Below are positions 59,321-64,000 of a stretch of DNA of 64,000 bases, in pieces (positions within the stretch are counted from its first letter, which is position 1; each line of letters starts with the position of its first letter). Source of the stretch: Rhizobium sp. WYJ-E13 (GTDB lineage: Bacteria; Pseudomonadota; Alphaproteobacteria; Rhizobiales; Rhizobiaceae); contig NZ_CP076854.1 in the NCBI RefSeq assembly GCF_018987265.1, positions 1,116,001 to 1,180,000 of the forward strand, in the 5' to 3' direction. The position numbers were made by a program, and so were the translations under genes. The notes below the pieces were generated by a model. The model saw only the letters and a list, made by a program, of their open reading frames with translations, made no database searches and was not told the DNA's origin.

Positions 59321-60321
59321 GGACGGGCCTCCTTGCGGCGGGCGACGAGGGCAGCCGCGGTGCCGTAAAGCCCCTTGGGTGCAAAGAGTACGACCGCAAT
59401 CAGCAAGGCACCGATCATCGTCAGCCAGTGGAAAGGATTGGCGGCCGAGACATAATCCTCGAAAAGCATGAAGATAACAGTGCCCGACAGTGCACCAAAC
59501 AGCGAGCCCGTGCCGCCGAGCACCAGCATCACCAGCGCTTCCGCCGATTGGGTAAAGGAGAGGCTGTCGAGACCGACGACCTGGGTGGAAATCGCGTTCA
59601 AGGCGCCGCCGACACCAGCAACCGCGCCGGACAGCACATACATTTTCGCAAGCGCCGCTTTCGGCGAGGCGCCCATGGCGCGGATGCGCAGCGGATCCTC
59701 CTTGATGCCGCGGCACAGCATGCCGAAAGGCGAGCGCACGAGCAGGCGCAGCAGCACGAAGACGATCAACAGCAGAGCGATGCCGAAGACATAGGCCGTG
59801 TGGCCGTAGAGGTCGAATTCGAACATGCCGAAAATCGGATCAGGCGAAATGCCCGACAGACCGTCGCTGCCGCCCGTCCAGGAGGACGCCTTGTTGGCGA
59901 ATTCGTGGAAGAGGTTGATGAGCGCAATCGACAATACGAGTTGCGGCAGGCCATGGGCGCGAAGAATGACGGCACCGCAGATGAGGCCGGCGATCGCCCC
60001 GCCGAAAATGCCGGCAAGCGTCATCAGCAGCGGATCGTTGATGCCGTAATGGGCCGAGACAATACCGGCCGCATAGGCGCCGGAGCCGAAGAGCGCGGCA
60101 TGGCCGAGGGTGGCGATGCCGGCATAGCCGGGAACGAGATCGAGCGACAAGACTAGAAGCGCAATGGCGATGATGCGGGTCAAGAGCGCCAGATTGTCTG
60201 GAAAGGCGAAATAGCCGACGATAGCGGCGGCGATGATGACGGCAATGCCCGAGAGATCGCGGCTGAGGGCACTGCGGCGGCGCTGCACCAAAATTTCTTT
60301 ATCATGCATGGCGAGCGTCAT
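59317..60321 (-). CDS. Branched-chain-type ABC permease, LivM family
   Basis: 334 residues, about eight to ten membrane segments. LVPGYAGIATLGHAALFGSGAY and GVGGALNA are LivM signatures. Overlaps the LivH-type gene at its 5' end and the LivG-type gene at its 3' end by 4 nt each. Confidence 0.9.
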   Translation of the reverse strand: MTLAMHDKEILVQRRRSALSRDLSGIAVIIAAAIVGYFAFPDNLALLTRIIAIALLVLSLDLVPGYAGIATLGHAALFGSGAYAAGIVSAHYGINDPLLMTLAGIFGGAIAGLICGAVILRAHGLPQLVLSIALINLFHEFANKASSWTGGSDGLSGISPDPIFGMFEFDLYGHTAYVFGIALLLIVFVLLRLLVRSPFGMLCRGIKEDPLRIRAMGASPKAALAKMYVLSGAVAGVGGALNAISTQVVGLDSLSFTQSAEALVMLVLGGTGSLFGALSGTVIFMLFEDYVSAANPFHWLTMIGALLIAVVLFAPKGLYGTAAALVARRKEARP

Positions 60322-61181
60322 TTCGCCCTCCCGGCAAGGCCGCGCGGGAAGATGCAGATGATGGCGATAACCGCGAGATAGAAGAAGAATTCGCCGAATT
60401 CCGGCATGAGATAACGTCCTGTCGTATCGATCGCGCCAAGCAGCAGGCAGGCGATCAGCGCGCCCGGAATGGAACCCGCACCGCCGACCGAAACGACGAC
60501 GAGGAAGGTCACCATGTAGCGCAGCGCATAATAGGGCTCGACCGGCAGCAATTCGGCACCGACGACCCCGCCAAATGCGGCAAGGCCGACTGCAACGCCG
60601 AAACTCACGGCATAGATGATCTCGGTGCGCACGCCGAGAGCTGCAGCCATCGGTGCATTATCGACCGAGGCACGCAGCTTCACACCGAAACTCGTCCTGT
60701 CGATCACGAACCAGAGGCCGAGGGCGACGGCCAGACCGCAGACGATGGCAAAGAGCCGATGCACGGGAATAGTGCGAAAGCCAAGATCGGCCGCCCCCTG
60801 CAGCGCCTCGGCAAGCGGAATGGTCTTCAGCGTCGGTCCCATGAGGTAGTTGGCGATGCCGATGACACAGAAAGTAATACCGATCGTCATCAAGACTTGC
60901 GTCAGTTCCGGCGCGCCATAGATGCGCCGATAGAAGAAGCGCTCGATTGGAATGGCGATGATGATCGTTGCTGCAACGGCGGCAGCGATTGCGACTGTAT
61001 AACCAAGCCCCAGATCGCGGGCGACATAAGACGCCACATAACCGCCAATCATCGCGAAGGCACCATGCGCCAGGTTGACGACACGCATCAAACCCATCGT
61101 CACCGAAAGGCCGATCGATATGACGAAGAGCACCATGCCATAGGCAAGCGCATCCACGGCTATGCTGAAGACTGTCTGCAT
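60318..61181 (-). CDS. Branched-chain-type ABC permease, LivH family
   Basis: 287 residues from the ATG at 61181; the frame can be extended to 61253 but only through the intergenic hairpin. About eight membrane segments, with the LivH motif MGLMRVVNLAHGAFAMIGGY and TSFGVKLRASVDNAPMAAALG. First permease of the set. Confidence 0.9.
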   Translation of the reverse strand: MQTVFSIAVDALAYGMVLFVISIGLSVTMGLMRVVNLAHGAFAMIGGYVASYVARDLGLGYTVAIAAAVAATIIIAIPIERFFYRRIYGAPELTQVLMTIGITFCVIGIANYLMGPTLKTIPLAEALQGAADLGFRTIPVHRLFAIVCGLAVALGLWFVIDRTSFGVKLRASVDNAPMAAALGVRTEIIYAVSFGVAVGLAAFGGVVGAELLPVEPYYALRYMVTFLVVVSVGGAGSIPGALIACLLLGAIDTTGRYLMPEFGEFFFYLAVIAIICIFPRGLAGRAK

Positions 61182-61221
61182 GGAACTACCCTGCTTTGAT
61201 GCGGCAGACCCCCGAGGGAAG

Positions 61222-61242
61222 CCGGCGGAAGATCCCCGCCGG
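61222..61242 (-). other. Hairpin between binding-protein and LivH-type genes
   Basis: CCGGCGG (61222-61228) and CCGCCGG (61236-61242) form a 7-bp stem with a 7-nt loop, about 35 nt after the binding-protein stop on the minus strand. No T tract. Probable mRNA stabiliser or attenuator. Confidence 0.5.
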
Positions 61243-61277
61243 GTCCGTCGCATGTCTCTTTCGAAGTCAGTGGCCTG

Positions 61278-62450
61278 TTACTTGGCGGCCGCAAGGCCCG
61301 GATCGCCCTGCTTTTCGAAGGTCTGAACTTCCTTGTTGATGTAGGTCCCATCACCGGCCTTGGCGACTTCGCGCAGATAGATGTTCTGCGTGATGTGGCG
61401 GCTTTCCGGATCGATGGAAACCGGGCCGCGGGGGCTGACCCACGAGAGACCCTTGACCGCATCGACCGCCTTCTGTGCATCCTGCTTGCCACCCGTCGCA
61501 TCGATCATCTTGTAGATGACATACATGCCGTCATAGGCGCTGACGGCCGGGAAGGAGAGCTCGGCCTTGTTGCCGATCGCCTTGGTTGCCGCATCGACGA
61601 AAGCCTTGTTTTCCGGCGAGTCATGCGACACCGCATAGTGAAACGTCGTCTGGATGCCGAGTGCTGCATCGCCGAGCGCCGGCAGGTCGGATTCCTGGGT
61701 CAGGTCGCCAGGCGCGAAGAACTTGATGCCGGCAGCCTTCAGGCCGTTTTCGTTGTAAGCCTTGACGAAGCCGAGCGTCGTCGGACCGGACGGTAGGAAG
61801 GCGAAGACGCCCTGCGCGCCAGAATCCTTTATGCGCTGCATGATCGGGCTGAAATCGTTGGTCGCAAGCGGCATGCGGATCGCCTCGACCACCTGACCGC
61901 CGGCCTTTTCAAAACCGGCCTTGAAGGCATTTTCGGCATCGACGCCCGGGCCGTAGTCGCTGACGACAGAGATCACCTTCTTGACGCCGGAATCGAAGGC
62001 GACCTTGGCGATCGGCGTCGAGGTCTGCCAGGTGGTGAAGGAGGTACGCACGACGAGCGGGCTCTTGGTGACGATCGCCGAGGTCGCAGCGTTCATGATC
62101 ACCATCGGCACATTACCCTGCTTGAGGATCGGCGTCACGGCCATCGCATCCGGCGTGAAATAGAAGCCGGCGAGATACTGCACCTTTTCCTTGACGATCA
62201 ACTCCTGCGCGAGCGCCTTGGACTGGGCCGGATCGGCCTGCGGCACGTCGCGATAGACGACCTCGACCGTATCATTGCCGACCTTGTTGCCGTTCAGTGC
62301 CATATAGGCGTCGATGCCGGCTTTGAAGTTCTTGCCCTGCAGGGCAAACGGACCGGAGAAGGGCCCGATCACGCCGACCTTGATCGTATCGGCATAGGCA
62401 GTTCCGCCGAAGAGCAGCGCCGCGACCGCGGCCATAACGAGCTTTTTCAT
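61278..62450 (-). CDS. Branched-chain-type periplasmic binding protein (LivK family), probable aromatic acid binder
   Basis: 390 residues from the ATG at 62450 (GGGAGG about 10 nt upstream). Signal peptide over about 1-20 (ends TAYA/DT). Type I periplasmic fold: IKVGVIGPFSGPFALQG and YDGMYVIYKMIDATGG. Lies 67 bp after pobA on the same strand. Members of this group near aromatic genes bind benzoate-type acids, so 4-hydroxybenzoate is a likely ligand; this is inference from location. Confidence 0.88.
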   Translation of the reverse strand: MKKLVMAAVAALLFGGTAYADTIKVGVIGPFSGPFALQGKNFKAGIDAYMALNGNKVGNDTVEVVYRDVPQADPAQSKALAQELIVKEKVQYLAGFYFTPDAMAVTPILKQGNVPMVIMNAATSAIVTKSPLVVRTSFTTWQTSTPIAKVAFDSGVKKVISVVSDYGPGVDAENAFKAGFEKAGGQVVEAIRMPLATNDFSPIMQRIKDSGAQGVFAFLPSGPTTLGFVKAYNENGLKAAGIKFFAPGDLTQESDLPALGDAALGIQTTFHYAVSHDSPENKAFVDAATKAIGNKAELSFPAVSAYDGMYVIYKMIDATGGKQDAQKAVDAVKGLSWVSPRGPVSIDPESRHITQNIYLREVAKAGDGTYINKEVQTFEKQGDPGLAAAK

Positions 62451-62517
62451 GATGTGAGATCCTCCCTCTATCAAGGTGCCGCCCTCCATGGCACTGCACC
62501 GGTCTTAAATCATTCCG

Positions 62518-64000
<1,483 letters not shown>

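Noticed and set aside
58556-59716. 386-codon version of the LivG-type ATPase
   Set aside because: The extra N-terminal part lies inside the LivM-type gene in another frame; the family start MSAVFEVAHL is at 59320 with ATGA overlap.

Overview
The window reads as an accessory, almost purely catabolic stretch from a plant-associated alphaproteobacterium of the Rhizobium/Agrobacterium type. Supporting signs are high GC, tightly overlapping operons (ATGA and TGATG junctions), six complete ABC importers in 64 kb, pectin- and hydroxybenzoate-related genes, a LuxR solo of the plant-responsive class, and a divergent katG/oxyR pair of rhizobial arrangement. No rRNA, tRNA, phage, insertion sequence, CRISPR array or replication gene was seen. 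A megaplasmid or chromid location is likely but cannot be proven from the window.

Layout. 1-175 is the end of an unidentified gene with a terminator. 325-8506 (+) is one eight-gene operon: a stand-alone Rieske protein, a Rieske-oxygenase catalytic subunit that has lost its own Rieske cluster, a GST-like protein, an 8-oxoguanine/guanine-deaminase-like amidohydrolase, and a BMP-type purine (nucleoside) ABC importer. The first three match the NdmC/NdmE logic of bacterial N7-demethylation of methylxanthines, with the Rieske domain supplied as a separate polypeptide. 8548-16390/17816 holds a LuxR solo between two proline-iminopeptidase-like hydrolases, followed by a peptide/amide ABC importer and an amidase. 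17833-29136 (-) holds a 5-oxoprolinase, a MarR regulator, a second peptide ABC importer and an M14-type peptidase. 29344-31719 (-) is gntR-kduI-kduD (pectin/uronate breakdown).

32177-35180 (+) is a glycine-betaine/choline-type importer. 35322-41820 holds a small unknown protein, a GGDEF protein, katG/oxyR and an MgtC-family protein. 41929-42331 contains two gene remnants. 42420-48396 (-) and 48692-54007 (+) form a divergent polyol/rare-ketose locus: three SDR dehydrogenases, a KbaZ-like protein, a PfkB kinase, a ROK repressor, a D-tagatose/D-psicose 3-epimerase-like protein and a sugar ABC importer with a small membrane protein. 54027-57475 (-) encodes an HpcH-type aldolase, a succinate-semialdehyde dehydrogenase and a tartrate/D-malate-type dehydrogenase, followed by remnants of an SDR and a GntR gene. 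57859-63690 (-) is a branched-chain-type ABC importer plus pobA, with pobR-like araC diverging at the right edge.

Together the genes couple uptake to first-step catabolism of plant- or rhizosphere-derived molecules: methylated purines, amidated or pyroglutamyl peptides or ethanolamine-type signals, pectin products, osmolytes, polyols and 4-hydroxybenzoate. The most novel-looking parts are the split Rieske/NdmC-like operon and the LuxR-solo locus with a pair of matching dyad elements.
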